From the NCBI GenBank assembly GCA_900769055.1, contig CAAGFF010000115.1, positions 1 through 13,206 of the forward strand: a DNA stretch of 13,206 bases, given 5' to 3'. Positions 6,666 through 13,206 of the stretch are shown one piece after another. Numbering within the stretch: position 1 is the first letter of the stretch; each line of letters opens with the position of its first letter. The stretch comes from an uncultured Prevotella sp. (GTDB taxonomy: Bacteria; Bacteroidota; Bacteroidia; Bacteroidales; Bacteroidaceae). A program made the position numbers and the translations under genes. The notes beneath the pieces are model-generated. The model was not told where the DNA came from. It made no database searches and saw only the letters and a list, made by a program, of their open reading frames with translations.

Positions 6666-6748
6666 ATTTTTGAATGTTTCAGCAGTTTGCGTTTGTATGT
6701 AGTTATGATCTTATGAAAATCGATAGTATTATGTCTGCTGCATAAATT
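6631..6748 (-). ncRNA. Candidate small RNA or attenuated nag leader (about 115 nt)
   Basis: Bounded by a consensus minus-strand promoter (predicted start near 6748) and an intrinsic-terminator hairpin ending near 6631. Near its 5' end CAGCAG (6740-6735) can pair with CTGCTG (6685-6680), closing a loop of about 50 nt before the terminator stem. Only a trivial open frame is present (ATG CAG CAG ACA stop). No RNA family was recognised. Confidence 0.45.
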
Positions 6749-6754
6749 CGGGTG

Positions 6755-6786
6755 CAAAGGTAGGGAAATTCTTGATGTATGTCAAA
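6755..6786 (-). promoter_or_regulatory. Minus-strand promoter, distal to nagB
   Basis: TTTG (6786-6783), 20-bp spacer, TACCTTTG (6762-6755): a full match to the Bacteroidetes primary-sigma consensus. Predicted transcription start near 6748, about 300 nt before nagB and just upstream of the stem-terminator unit. Confidence 0.65.
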
Positions 6787-6834
6787 TATATTATTATTTT
6801 TATTGCGTTTTTCCACGCAAACGTTTACAGGAAG

Positions 6835-6915
6835 GTTGAAGGTTGTGTCCTATGCATAGGGACGCATGCACATGTCTGGTCACACCCTACATCGTGAAAC
6901 GCTTCAACCTTCAAC
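6835..6915. repeat. 81-bp inverted-repeat element with central palindrome
   Basis: Perfect 11-bp arms GTTGAAGGTTG (6835-6845) and CAACCTTCAAC (6905-6915). Inside is a perfect 12-bp palindrome CCTATGCATAGG (6849-6860). The GC content is visibly higher than the AT-rich flanks. It directly abuts the 43-bp tandem repeats. Confidence 0.55.
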
Positions 6916-7082
6916 ATCCCACATTAAACTTTAAACATTGAACTATAAACTATATAACATCCCACATTAAACTTTAATCATTAAACTATAAACTATACAA
7001 CATGCCACATTAAACTTTAAACATTAAACTATAAACTATACAACATCCCACATTAAACTTTAAACATTAAACTATAAACTAT
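6915..7082 (+). repeat. Four tandem copies of a 43-bp repeat
   Basis: Units start at 6915, 6958, 7001 and 7044 (CATCCCACATTAAACTTTAA or CATGCCACATTAAACTTTAA); the last is slightly shortened. The copies differ by only a few substitutions. Each unit contains four nested heptamers (ATTAAAC, TTTAAAC, ATTAAAC, TATAAAC). The array ends 13 bp before the hflX -33 box. Confidence 0.92.
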
Positions 7083-7095
7083 TCGTTGTTTTTGT

Positions 7096-7126
7096 TTTGA
7101 TATTCCACTCATTTGCACTATCTTTG
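7096..7126 (+). promoter_or_regulatory. hflX promoter
   Basis: TTTG (7096-7099), exactly 19 bp, then TATCTTTG (7119-7126): a full match to the Bacteroidetes primary-sigma consensus. Predicted start near 7133, giving a leader of about 15 nt before the hflX ATG at 7148. Confidence 0.8.
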
Positions 7127-7147
7127 CATCCATATTATATATAATAG

Positions 7148-8395
7148 ATGAAGGAATTTGTAATATCAGAGGCTAAGGCCGAGACAGCTGTCCTTGTAGG
7201 ATTGATTACTAAGGAGCAGGATGAGGCTAAGACCAAGGAATATCTTGACGAGCTTGAGTTTCTGGCTGATACCGCGGGGGCCGTCACCATAAGGCGCTTC
7301 ACGCAGAGGGTGGCAGGACCAAGCCAGACAACATACGTTGGAAAAGGAAAGCTTGAGGAAATAAAGCAGTTCATTAAGGACGAGGAGGACAATGAGCGCG
7401 AGGTGGGAATGGTCATCTTCGATGACGAGCTGTCTGCCAAGCAGATGCGCAACATCGAGAAAGAACTTGGCGTGAAGATACTCGACCGTACGTCGCTCAT
7501 CCTCGACATCTTCGCCATGAGAGCTCAGACCGCCAACGCCAAGACCCAGGTGGAGCTTGCGCAGTACCGTTACATGCTTCCCAGGCTCCAGCGCCTGTGG
7601 ACGCACCTTGAGCGTCAGGGTGGTGGCTCTGGCTCGGGTGGCGGCAAGGGTAGTGTGGGACTGCGTGGACCGGGAGAGACGCAGTTGGAGATGGACCGCC
7701 GTATCATCCTGCAACGTATCACACTGCTGAAGCAGAGGCTCGTGGAGATAGAAAAACAGAAGACAACACAGCGCAAGAACCGCGGCCGGATGATTAGGGT
7801 CGCGCTGGTGGGATATACCAATGTCGGCAAGTCTACCATAATGAATCTTCTTGCCAAGAGCGAGGTGTTTGCCGAGAACAAGCTCTTCGCCACACTGGAC
7901 ACCACGGTGCGTAAGGTTGTCGTTGACAATCTGCCCTTCCTGCTTGCCGATACCGTAGGCTTCATACGCAAGCTGCCCACAGACCTTGTAGACTCCTTCA
8001 AGTCAACGCTCGACGAGGTTCGCGAGGCCGACCTGCTGCTGCACGTGGTGGACATCTCTCATCCTGACTTCGAGGAACAGATAACAGTCGTAGAGAAGAC
8101 GCTCAAGGACCTTGGATGTGCCGACAAGCCATCGATGATGGTCTTCAACAAGATAGACAACTATACCTGGAGGGAGAAAGACCCTGACGATCTTACTCCG
8201 CCTACCAGGGAGAATATCTCGCTTGACGAGCTGAAGAAGACATGGATGGCAAAGCTCAACGATGACTGCCTGTTTATATCGGCAAGAGAGAAGATGAATG
8301 TCGACGAGCTGCGCGACACCCTTTATACTAAGGTGCGCGAGCTGCATGTACAGAAATATCCATACAACGATTTCTTATATCCTATTGACGAATGA
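7148..8395 (+). CDS. hflX: GTPase HflX
   Basis: 415 aa. HflX is a ribosome-binding GTPase that in other bacteria splits stalled or stress-inactivated 70S ribosomes. The N-terminal HflX domain (about 1-155, including DRTSLILDIFAMRAQTANAK) leads into the characteristic Gly-rich linker and GLRGPGETQLE motif (171-181), then a coiled helix (about 182-212). The G domain has P-loop GYTNVGKST (222-230), DTVGF (268-272), NKID (334-337) and ISA (377-379). All nucleotide motifs are intact and the length is normal. It has its own consensus promoter 22 bp upstream and overlaps the next gene by 4 bp. Confidence 0.97.
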   Translation: MKEFVISEAKAETAVLVGLITKEQDEAKTKEYLDELEFLADTAGAVTIRRFTQRVAGPSQTTYVGKGKLEEIKQFIKDEEDNEREVGMVIFDDELSAKQMRNIEKELGVKILDRTSLILDIFAMRAQTANAKTQVELAQYRYMLPRLQRLWTHLERQGGGSGSGGGKGSVGLRGPGETQLEMDRRIILQRITLLKQRLVEIEKQKTTQRKNRGRMIRVALVGYTNVGKSTIMNLLAKSEVFAENKLFATLDTTVRKVVVDNLPFLLADTVGFIRKLPTDLVDSFKSTLDEVREADLLLHVVDISHPDFEEQITVVEKTLKDLGCADKPSMMVFNKIDNYTWREKDPDDLTPPTRENISLDELKKTWMAKLNDDCLFISAREKMNVDELRDTLYTKVRELHVQKYPYNDFLYPIDE

Positions 8396-10251
8396 TGGAC
8401 AACTACAGACAACTTACTGACAGGGAAATAGACATTCTGGAGGCCAACAACTGCTGGGCTGAGGACTGGACGGACGTGATGGTGGCTGAAGATTTCAGAC
8501 CCAACTACATGCACCGCGTAATGCTCTACGGAACGATAAGACTGGGAGCGTTCGAGAAGAATGTCGAGGTGAGCAAGGGCTTTGTGAAGCACTCGGGCAT
8601 CAATGATGCCACGCTACGCAATGTCACCATAGGTGACAACTGCCTGATAGAGAAGATTGGAAACTATATCAACAACTATACCATTGGTGACGACTGCCAC
8701 ATAGCCAACGTGTCTACCATAGAGACCACGGAGGGCGCAACCTATGGAGAAGGTAACCTCATATCGGTGCTCAACGAGGTAGGCGACGGCAACGTGGTGC
8801 TCTTCCGGGACCTCAACAGCCAGTTTGCAGCATTCATGGTCAAGCACTTCTCCGACAAGGAACTGAAGGCACGCATACGGACGCTTGTCAGAGAACGTGT
8901 GGCTGCCACAATTCCTGAGAGGGGTGTCATCGGCGATAGGGTGAAGATTGTCAATACCAAGGAGATTACCAACACCGTTATCTGCGACGATTGCGAGATT
9001 GATGGTGCGTCGAGGCTTAGCGACTGTACCATAATGAGCTCACCCAACGCCACGGTATATATAGGCACGGGCGTGATATGCGAGAACTCCATCGTCTCAG
9101 ACGGCTCAAGCATCATCAACAGCGTGAAGATACAGGACTGCTTCGTTGGCGAGGCTTGCCAGCTCAGCAATGGCTTCACGGCATCGGCATCGGTGTTCTT
9201 TGCCAACTCCTACATGAGCAACGGTGAGGCTTGCGCGGCCTTCTGCGGTCCATTTACAGCCAGCCACCACAAGAGCTCGCTGCTCATTGGAGGCATGTTC
9301 TCGTTCTACAATGCCGGCTCGGCAACCAACTTCTCCAACCACGCCTACAAGATGGGACCCATGCACTGGGGTATACTGGAGAGAGGAACGAAAACAGCCA
9401 GTGGAGCATATCTGCTCATGCCTGCCACCATCGGTACCTTCTCTGTCTGCATGGGTAAGCTCATGCACCATCCCAACACCCGCAACCTGCCATTCTCCTA
9501 CCTCATAGCCGGTGGCGACACCATGTTCCTGGCTCCGGGCCGCAATATCACTACCGTTGGACTGTACCGCGACATAAGGAAATGGCCAAAGAGGGATGTG
9601 CGTCCGGCAGGCTCGCAGAAGAGCATCGTCAACTTCGACTGGCTGTCGCCATTCTCCGTGGGAGAGATTCTTAAGGGCAAGACCATCCTGGAAGACCTCC
9701 GGAAGGCATCTGGCGACAATGTCTCAACATACAATTACCATGAGTATGTCATCAACGCCTCCTCTTTGCGTAAGGGCATAAAATACTACGACATAGCCCT
9801 GCGCATATACATGGGAGCTGTGCTCAAACGCGTGCTCAAGCGCGACCCAGAGCTTAATCCTCCTACTACAGATGTAGGACTTGGCGACTGGAACGACCTT
9901 TCCGGACTGCTGCTGCCGGCATCTGAGGAGCAGAGACTCGTAGACGAGATTAAGGACGGCACGCTTTCGGACATCAGCTCTGTGGTGGAGAGGTTCTGTG
10001 ACATCGACAAGCACTACCGCGAATACCAGTGGACATGGACATACCGCATGATACTGGACTACTACCACCTGGACGAGCTTACGCTTGAAGACGCAGCGCG
10101 CATTCATGCCGACTATATCACGGCACGGCGCTCCTGGATAGCTGAGATAAGGAAGGACGCCGAGAAGGAATACTCCATGGGAGATGTGGAGGAGGACGTG
10201 TTCCGGAACTTCATAGACAGTCTTGACCATGAGGTGGACTTCGAGGATTAG
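8392..10251 (+). CDS. DUF4954 family protein with left-handed beta-helix repeats
   Basis: 619 aa, no signal peptide or membrane segment, so cytoplasmic. Residues about 67-300 show imperfect hexapeptide repeats typical of left-handed beta-helix acyltransferases and nucleotidyltransferases (VTIGDNCLIEKIGNYINNYT, IGDDCHIANVSTIE, IGDRVKI, VICDDCEIDG, IGTGVICENSIVSDGSSIIN). A conserved-looking His/Asn/Gly-rich block follows at about 290-345 (ASHHKSSLLIGGMFSFYNAG, NFSNHAYKMGPMHWG), and a mostly helical C-terminal part at about 425-619. I recognise the family as DUF4954 by its overall pattern; no function is established to my knowledge. The start codon overlaps the hflX stop (ATGATG across TGA), implying translational coupling. 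A sugar-nucleotide-related transferase is a guess from the fold. Confidence 0.85.
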   Translation: MMDNYRQLTDREIDILEANNCWAEDWTDVMVAEDFRPNYMHRVMLYGTIRLGAFEKNVEVSKGFVKHSGINDATLRNVTIGDNCLIEKIGNYINNYTIGDDCHIANVSTIETTEGATYGEGNLISVLNEVGDGNVVLFRDLNSQFAAFMVKHFSDKELKARIRTLVRERVAATIPERGVIGDRVKIVNTKEITNTVICDDCEIDGASRLSDCTIMSSPNATVYIGTGVICENSIVSDGSSIINSVKIQDCFVGEACQLSNGFTASASVFFANSYMSNGEACAAFCGPFTASHHKSSLLIGGMFSFYNAGSATNFSNHAYKMGPMHWGILERGTKTASGAYLLMPATIGTFSVCMGKLMHHPNTRNLPFSYLIAGGDTMFLAPGRNITTVGLYRDIRKWPKRDVRPAGSQKSIVNFDWLSPFSVGEILKGKTILEDLRKASGDNVSTYNYHEYVINASSLRKGIKYYDIALRIYMGAVLKRVLKRDPELNPPTTDVGLGDWNDLSGLLLPASEEQRLVDEIKDGTLSDISSVVERFCDIDKHYREYQWTWTYRMILDYYHLDELTLEDAARIHADYITARRSWIAEIRKDAEKEYSMGDVEEDVFRNFIDSLDHEVDFED

Positions 10252-10306
10252 AATAACAAGTAAAGGAGATATATTACATACATTATTATAATACCTAAAA
10301 TAAACT

Positions 10307-11953
10307 ATGGCAACAACACCTGATTTCAAGTATGCACCCATGTTCCAGATGGGCAAGGACGATACCGAGTATCGCCTGCTCTCCAAGGAGGGAGTCAGCA
10401 CAGCCGACTTCGAGGGGCACGAGATTTTGAAAGTGAGCAAGGAAGCTCTAACTCTTTTGGCACAGCAGGCCTTCCATGACTGTGAGTTCATGCTGCGCCG
10501 TGCGCACAACGAGCAAGTGGCCGCTATACTCAACGACCCGGAGGCCAGCGAGAACGACAAGTATGTAGCTCTGCAGTTCCTGCGCAATGCCGAGACTGCC
10601 GTCAAGGGCGTGCTGCCTTTCTGCCAGGACACTGGCACGGCCATCATCCATGGCGAGAAGGGACAGCAGGTGTGGACAGGCTTCGAGGACGAGGAGGCTC
10701 TCTCGCTCGGTGTCTACAACACATATACTCAGGACAACCTGCGCTACTCGCAGAATGCCCCACTCAACATGTACGATGAGGTGAACACCCGCTGCAACCT
10801 GCCTGCTCAGATTGACATCGAGGCTGTCGAGGGAGCAGAGTACAGGTTCATAATGGTGGCAAAGGGTGGAGGCTCGGCCAACAAGACTTACTTCTATCCC
10901 ATGACAAAGGCTACCATACAGAACGAGGGCACCCTGCTGCCTTTCCTCGTTGAGAAGATGAAGTCGCTCGGAACGGCTGCATGTCCTCCATACCACATCG
11001 CCTTCGTCATTGGTGGTACATCGGCAGAGAAGAACCTGCTGACGGTGAAACTCGCAAGCATAAAGTACTATGACAACCTGCCTACCACGGGCGATGAGAC
11101 GGGAAGGGCGTTCCGCGACATCGACCTTGAGAACAAGCTTCTGGTGGAGGCACACAAGATTGGACTCGGAGCACAGTTTGGCGGCAAGTACCTTGCTCAC
11201 GACATCAGGGTCATCCGCCTGCCACGTCATGGAGCAAGCTGTCCTATCGGTATGGGTGTTAGCTGCTCGGCCGACCGCAACATAAAGGCGAAAATCAACA
11301 AGGACGGCATCTGGCTTGAGAAGATGGACGAGAACCCCACAGAGCTTATACCTGAGGAGCTGCGACGTCCGGGTGAGGGTGCCAAGGGCATAGAGATTGA
11401 CCTCGACAAGGGTATCGATGCCGTTCGTGCAGAGCTTACAAAATATCCTGTCAGCACCCGCGTGAACCTCAAGGGTACAATCATCGTGGCCCGCGATATT
11501 GCTCACGCCAAGCTTAAGGCACGTCTTGACGCTGGCGAGGAGATGCCGGCATACTTCAAGGACCATCCAATACTCTATGCCGGACCTGCCAAGACTCCGG
11601 AAGGATATCCTTGCGGCTCAATGGGACCAACCACGGCAAACCGTATGGACCCCTACGTGGACGAGTTCCAGGCCAATGGCGCCAGCCTCGTGATGATAGC
11701 CAAGGGCAACCGTGGCGACTGCGTGACAGAGGCTTGCAAGAAGCATGGAGGCTTCTATCTCGGTACCATCGGCGGCGTAGCTGCCGTGCTCTCGCAAAGC
11801 TCCATCAAGAGCATCGAGTGCGTGGAATACCCAGAGTTGGGCATGGAGGCCATCTGGAAGATTACGGTAGAGGACTTCCCCGCATTCATCCTCGTCGACG
11901 ACAAGGGCAACGACTTCTTCAAGCAACTCAAGCCCTGGACTCCCTGCAAATAG
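10307..11953 (+). CDS. fum: Class I fumarate hydratase (iron-sulfur fumarase)
   Basis: 548 aa, the single-chain length of E. coli FumA/FumB. It interconverts fumarate and malate in the cytoplasm. In anaerobic Bacteroidota it works in the reductive branch leading to succinate. Three cysteines in the expected contexts can ligate the [4Fe-4S] cluster: Cys106 (PFCQDTGT), Cys226 (AACPPYH) and Cys320 (GVSCSADRN), each within two positions of the FumA ligands. The C-terminal beta domain begins near residue 375 and carries GSMGPTTANRMDPYVDEFQ. The enzyme is expected to be oxygen-sensitive. It lies 55 bp after the DUF4954 gene with no obvious terminator or consensus promoter between, so it may share the hflX transcript. 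A strong terminator follows. Confidence 0.97.
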   Translation: MATTPDFKYAPMFQMGKDDTEYRLLSKEGVSTADFEGHEILKVSKEALTLLAQQAFHDCEFMLRRAHNEQVAAILNDPEASENDKYVALQFLRNAETAVKGVLPFCQDTGTAIIHGEKGQQVWTGFEDEEALSLGVYNTYTQDNLRYSQNAPLNMYDEVNTRCNLPAQIDIEAVEGAEYRFIMVAKGGGSANKTYFYPMTKATIQNEGTLLPFLVEKMKSLGTAACPPYHIAFVIGGTSAEKNLLTVKLASIKYYDNLPTTGDETGRAFRDIDLENKLLVEAHKIGLGAQFGGKYLAHDIRVIRLPRHGASCPIGMGVSCSADRNIKAKINKDGIWLEKMDENPTELIPEELRRPGEGAKGIEIDLDKGIDAVRAELTKYPVSTRVNLKGTIIVARDIAHAKLKARLDAGEEMPAYFKDHPILYAGPAKTPEGYPCGSMGPTTANRMDPYVDEFQANGASLVMIAKGNRGDCVTEACKKHGGFYLGTIGGVAAVLSQSSIKSIECVEYPELGMEAIWKITVEDFPAFILVDDKGNDFFKQLKPWTPCK

Positions 11954-11986
11954 GATGTAAGAGATTCTTTTTGTAATAATTAACAT

Positions 11987-12022
11987 GATGGGATGCAAGC
12001 AACCTTGCATCCCATCGTTTTT
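11987..12022 (+). terminator. Intrinsic terminator after fum
   Basis: A perfect 13-bp stem (GATGGGATGCAAG, 11987-11999, with 12004-12016) and a 4-nt loop, followed by GTTTTTATAT. It lies 33 bp after the fum stop codon and ends the hflX-DUF4954-fum group. Confidence 0.93.
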
Positions 12023-12072
12023 ATATATGTATTATCAAGTAGTGCTCGGCTCTGCCGCTCTCCTTAGAGAGA

Positions 12073-12108
12073 ACTTGTCTACTTGTCAACTCGTTAACTC
12101 GTCAACTT
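12073..12108. repeat. Octamer array, second locus (ACTYGTYA type)
   Basis: ACTTGTCT, ACTTGTCA, ACTCGTTA, ACTCGTCA and a partial ACTT: four and a half units of the same octamer family seen at 6571-6618. It ends 9 bp before the ATG of the DUF3298 gene, so it forms most of that gene's immediate leader. Confidence 0.85.
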
Positions 12109-12117
12109 AAAAAAAAT

Positions 12118-12939
12118 ATGAAAACAAAAACCTTATCATTACTGATGTCTGCCGCAAGTGCATGCTGCGGACTCGGAGTATTTATTTCATGCAGCCCGAA
12201 AGAGGCTTGCGCTACATCTGTGGAAATGGTAACCGACAGCTTGGTGGCCGATATAGACATGGGGCACTTCGCCATTGCCATACAGCATCCAGCTGACACC
12301 ACCTCTGCCTTGGCCCAGGCCTTGGCCGAATATGCCAGCGAGGCTCTCGGTGGCGTGTATCAGGGAGAATACACCTCTCCTCATGCCGTAATGGCGTTCT
12401 ATCACTCACAGACCATCAAAGACTGGCAACCAGACTACCAGCAGCTGAAGGAAGTGTCAGATGCAGACCCCAAGTTCTACTGGAACGCTGCAATATCAAA
12501 GGTTGCCGACACACCCCGTTTCCTCACCGTAGCCTATACCTGCGAGAGCTATCAGGGCGGTGCACACGGACTTAGCCTTCACTTTGGCATTACCTTGCGC
12601 AAGAGCGATTGCCGCCGTATGGGCTGGGAGATACTGCGCAACAGCAACGACGAGAAAGTGCAGGAACTCATGCGGCAGGGACTGAAGGAGTATTTCAATG
12701 TGAAAACCGATGACGAGCTGAAAAACTTGCTCTTCAACGAGAACTACATCTACACCATGCCCCTGCCTCAGTGCCCTCCGTTGTTTACCGCTGACGGCAT
12801 ACAGTTCGTATATAATCCATACGAGATTGCACCCTACGCCGCTGGCCGTCCCACATTTGTCATACCCTACGAGAAACTCAGCGACAACCTTACGGTTACT
12901 GCTCAAAGATTGTGCGGAATTATCACCACCACACATTAG
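12118..12939 (+). CDS. DUF3298-containing (RsiV-like) lipoprotein
   Basis: 273 aa. The N-terminus MKTKTLSLLMSAASACCGLG followed by VFISC is a lipoprotein signal with Cys25 as the likely lipidated residue; position -3 is Phe, slightly off the consensus lipobox. The residues after the cysteine (SPKEA) are not a run of acids, so there is no clear surface-export signal and a periplasm-facing location is plausible (inference). The mature part resembles DUF4163/DUF3298 proteins: a YTCESYQGGAHG motif at about 140-151 (typical YxGGAHG), and YNPYEIAPYAAGRPTFVIPY near the C-terminus (typical YxIAPYAxG). Related domains occur in B. subtilis RsiV, an anti-sigma factor that binds lysozyme, and in PdaC, but most Bacteroidota members have no known role. 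Transcribed separately, after the fum terminator. No promoter was recognised with confidence. Confidence 0.88.
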   Translation: MKTKTLSLLMSAASACCGLGVFISCSPKEACATSVEMVTDSLVADIDMGHFAIAIQHPADTTSALAQALAEYASEALGGVYQGEYTSPHAVMAFYHSQTIKDWQPDYQQLKEVSDADPKFYWNAAISKVADTPRFLTVAYTCESYQGGAHGLSLHFGITLRKSDCRRMGWEILRNSNDEKVQELMRQGLKEYFNVKTDDELKNLLFNENYIYTMPLPQCPPLFTADGIQFVYNPYEIAPYAAGRPTFVIPYEKLSDNLTVTAQRLCGIITTTH

Positions 12940-12949
12940 TCCTGCTACC

Positions 12950-12993
12950 CAGCATCAACAACGGCTACGATGAGATAGCCGTTGTTGATGCTG
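12950..12993 (+). terminator. Perfect 18-bp hairpin after the DUF3298 gene
   Basis: Arms 12950-12967 and 12976-12993 are perfectly complementary (CAGCATCAACAACGGCTA and its reverse complement) with an 8-nt loop, starting 10 bp after the stop codon. It is followed by AATTCTCTCTT, a poor U tract. Position and strength suggest a terminator or mRNA 3'-end stabiliser. Confidence 0.55.
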
Positions 12994-13050
12994 AATTCTC
13001 TCTTCATAAGCAGTTTTCCGCTCTCATGTCGCCGGCTGAAAGGAAAGGCA

Positions 13051-13102
13051 AAGGGCAAAAGTATAAGAATACAGGTGATGAAGAAAAAACTCTTTTGCCC
13101 TT
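13051..13102. repeat. 11-bp inverted repeat
   Basis: AAGGGCAAAAG (13051-13061) and CTTTTGCCCTT (13092-13102), perfect arms around a 30-bp loop, in the non-coding tail. Role unknown; it may be part of a dispersed element together with the palindromes that follow. Confidence 0.5.
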
Positions 13103-13118
13103 ACATTTTATGGTTGGA

Positions 13119-13196
13119 AAAACGCCGTTTTCTGATTGTAAAACGCCGTTTTATGATTGGGAAAACGCCGTTTTATGATGTGAAAAACGCCGTTTT
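13119..13196. repeat. Four palindromic AAAACGCCGTTTT units in a tandem array, possibly continuing past the window
   Basis: The 13-mer occurs exactly at 13119-13131, 13140-13152, 13162-13174 and 13184-13196, spaced 21, 22 and 22 bp. Each has AAAACG/CGTTTT arms. The short linkers are themselves similar (CTGATTGT, ATGATTGGG, ATGATGTGA). The sequence ends 10 bp after the fourth copy, so the total number is unknown. Confidence 0.9.
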
Positions 13197-13206
13197 ATTA
13201 CCTTTA

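Larger units (their letters stand above)
6448..7147. other. 700-bp divergent spacer between nagB and hflX, no protein gene
   Basis: No credible coding sequence on either strand. From left to right it holds an inverted copy of a 43-bp repeat, an octamer array, a minus-strand promoter, a terminator-like hairpin, a possible small RNA with its own promoter, an inverted-repeat element, four tandem 43-bp repeats, and the plus-strand hflX promoter. A 6-bp hairpin TTGCGT/ACGCAA is also present at 6803-6820. Confidence 0.8.

Noticed and set aside
6505..6702. 65-aa plus-strand open frame in the nagB-hflX spacer
   Set aside because: It is mostly a translation of the octamer array (LVYLFTCLLVYL), on the strand opposite the nag promoters, with no family resemblance.
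10252..10306. Separate promoter or terminator between the DUF4954 gene and fum
   Set aside because: The 55-bp spacer is AT-rich but holds no TAnnTTTG box with a -33 partner and no hairpin with a U tract.
12912..13178. 88-aa plus-strand open frame past the DUF3298 gene
   Set aside because: It starts inside that gene in another frame, then reads through a perfect hairpin and non-coding repeats; the composition is not protein-like.
13119..13206. CRISPR-like array of short repeats
   Set aside because: The repeat core is 13 bp with similar 8-9 bp linkers, far too short for CRISPR repeats and spacers, and no cas gene is nearby.

Overview
The window looks like chromosomal DNA from a Bacteroidota bacterium, most likely a Bacteroidales/Prevotella-type organism (inference). 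The visible reasons are promoters of the Bacteroidetes primary-sigma type (TTTG, about 19-20 bp, then TAnnTTTG; all three here read TAYCTTTGCA), start codons preceded by A/T-rich sequence rather than a clear Shine-Dalgarno, a NagB-like/PIG-L fusion of a type known from this phylum, a DUF4954 protein, and intergenic spacers full of short tandem and palindromic repeats.

Left part, minus strand (1-3405): an export operon read right to left as tolC-like outer-membrane factor, hlyD-like periplasmic adaptor, then an FtsX/MacB-type ABC permease that runs off the window. Together they would form a tripartite envelope-spanning exporter whose ATPase lies outside the window. Upstream of tolC are a candidate sigma-54 promoter (GG-N10-GC) and two 19-bp dyads with centres 21 bp apart. 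Palindromic repeats have invaded this operon: one lies in frame inside tolC, one supplies the TolC C-terminus, and a near-identical inverted partner sits between tolC and hlyD.

Middle, minus strand (3657-6447): a two-gene amino-sugar operon. A canonical NagB glucosamine-6-phosphate deaminase with catalytic and allosteric residues intact is followed 16 bp later by a 662-aa fusion of a NagB-like domain that has lost key catalytic residues to a PIG-L/LmbE deacetylase domain with its metal motifs intact. A terminator hairpin follows.

The 700-bp divergent spacer 6448-7147 has no credible protein gene but is dense in signals: two minus-strand promoters, a self-contained promoter-stem-terminator unit that could be a small RNA or an attenuated nag leader, octamer repeats, an inverted-repeat element, four tandem 43-bp repeats with an inverted copy near nagB, and the hflX promoter.

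Right part, plus strand (7148-12939): hflX (ribosome-associated GTPase), overlapping a DUF4954 left-handed beta-helix protein, then class I [4Fe-4S] fumarase with a strong terminator, then a DUF3298-type lipoprotein. The last 267 bp hold a perfect 18-bp hairpin, an inverted repeat, and four palindromic AAAACGCCGTTTT units spaced 21-22 bp apart that may continue past the window. I see no tRNA, rRNA, CRISPR array or transposase gene.
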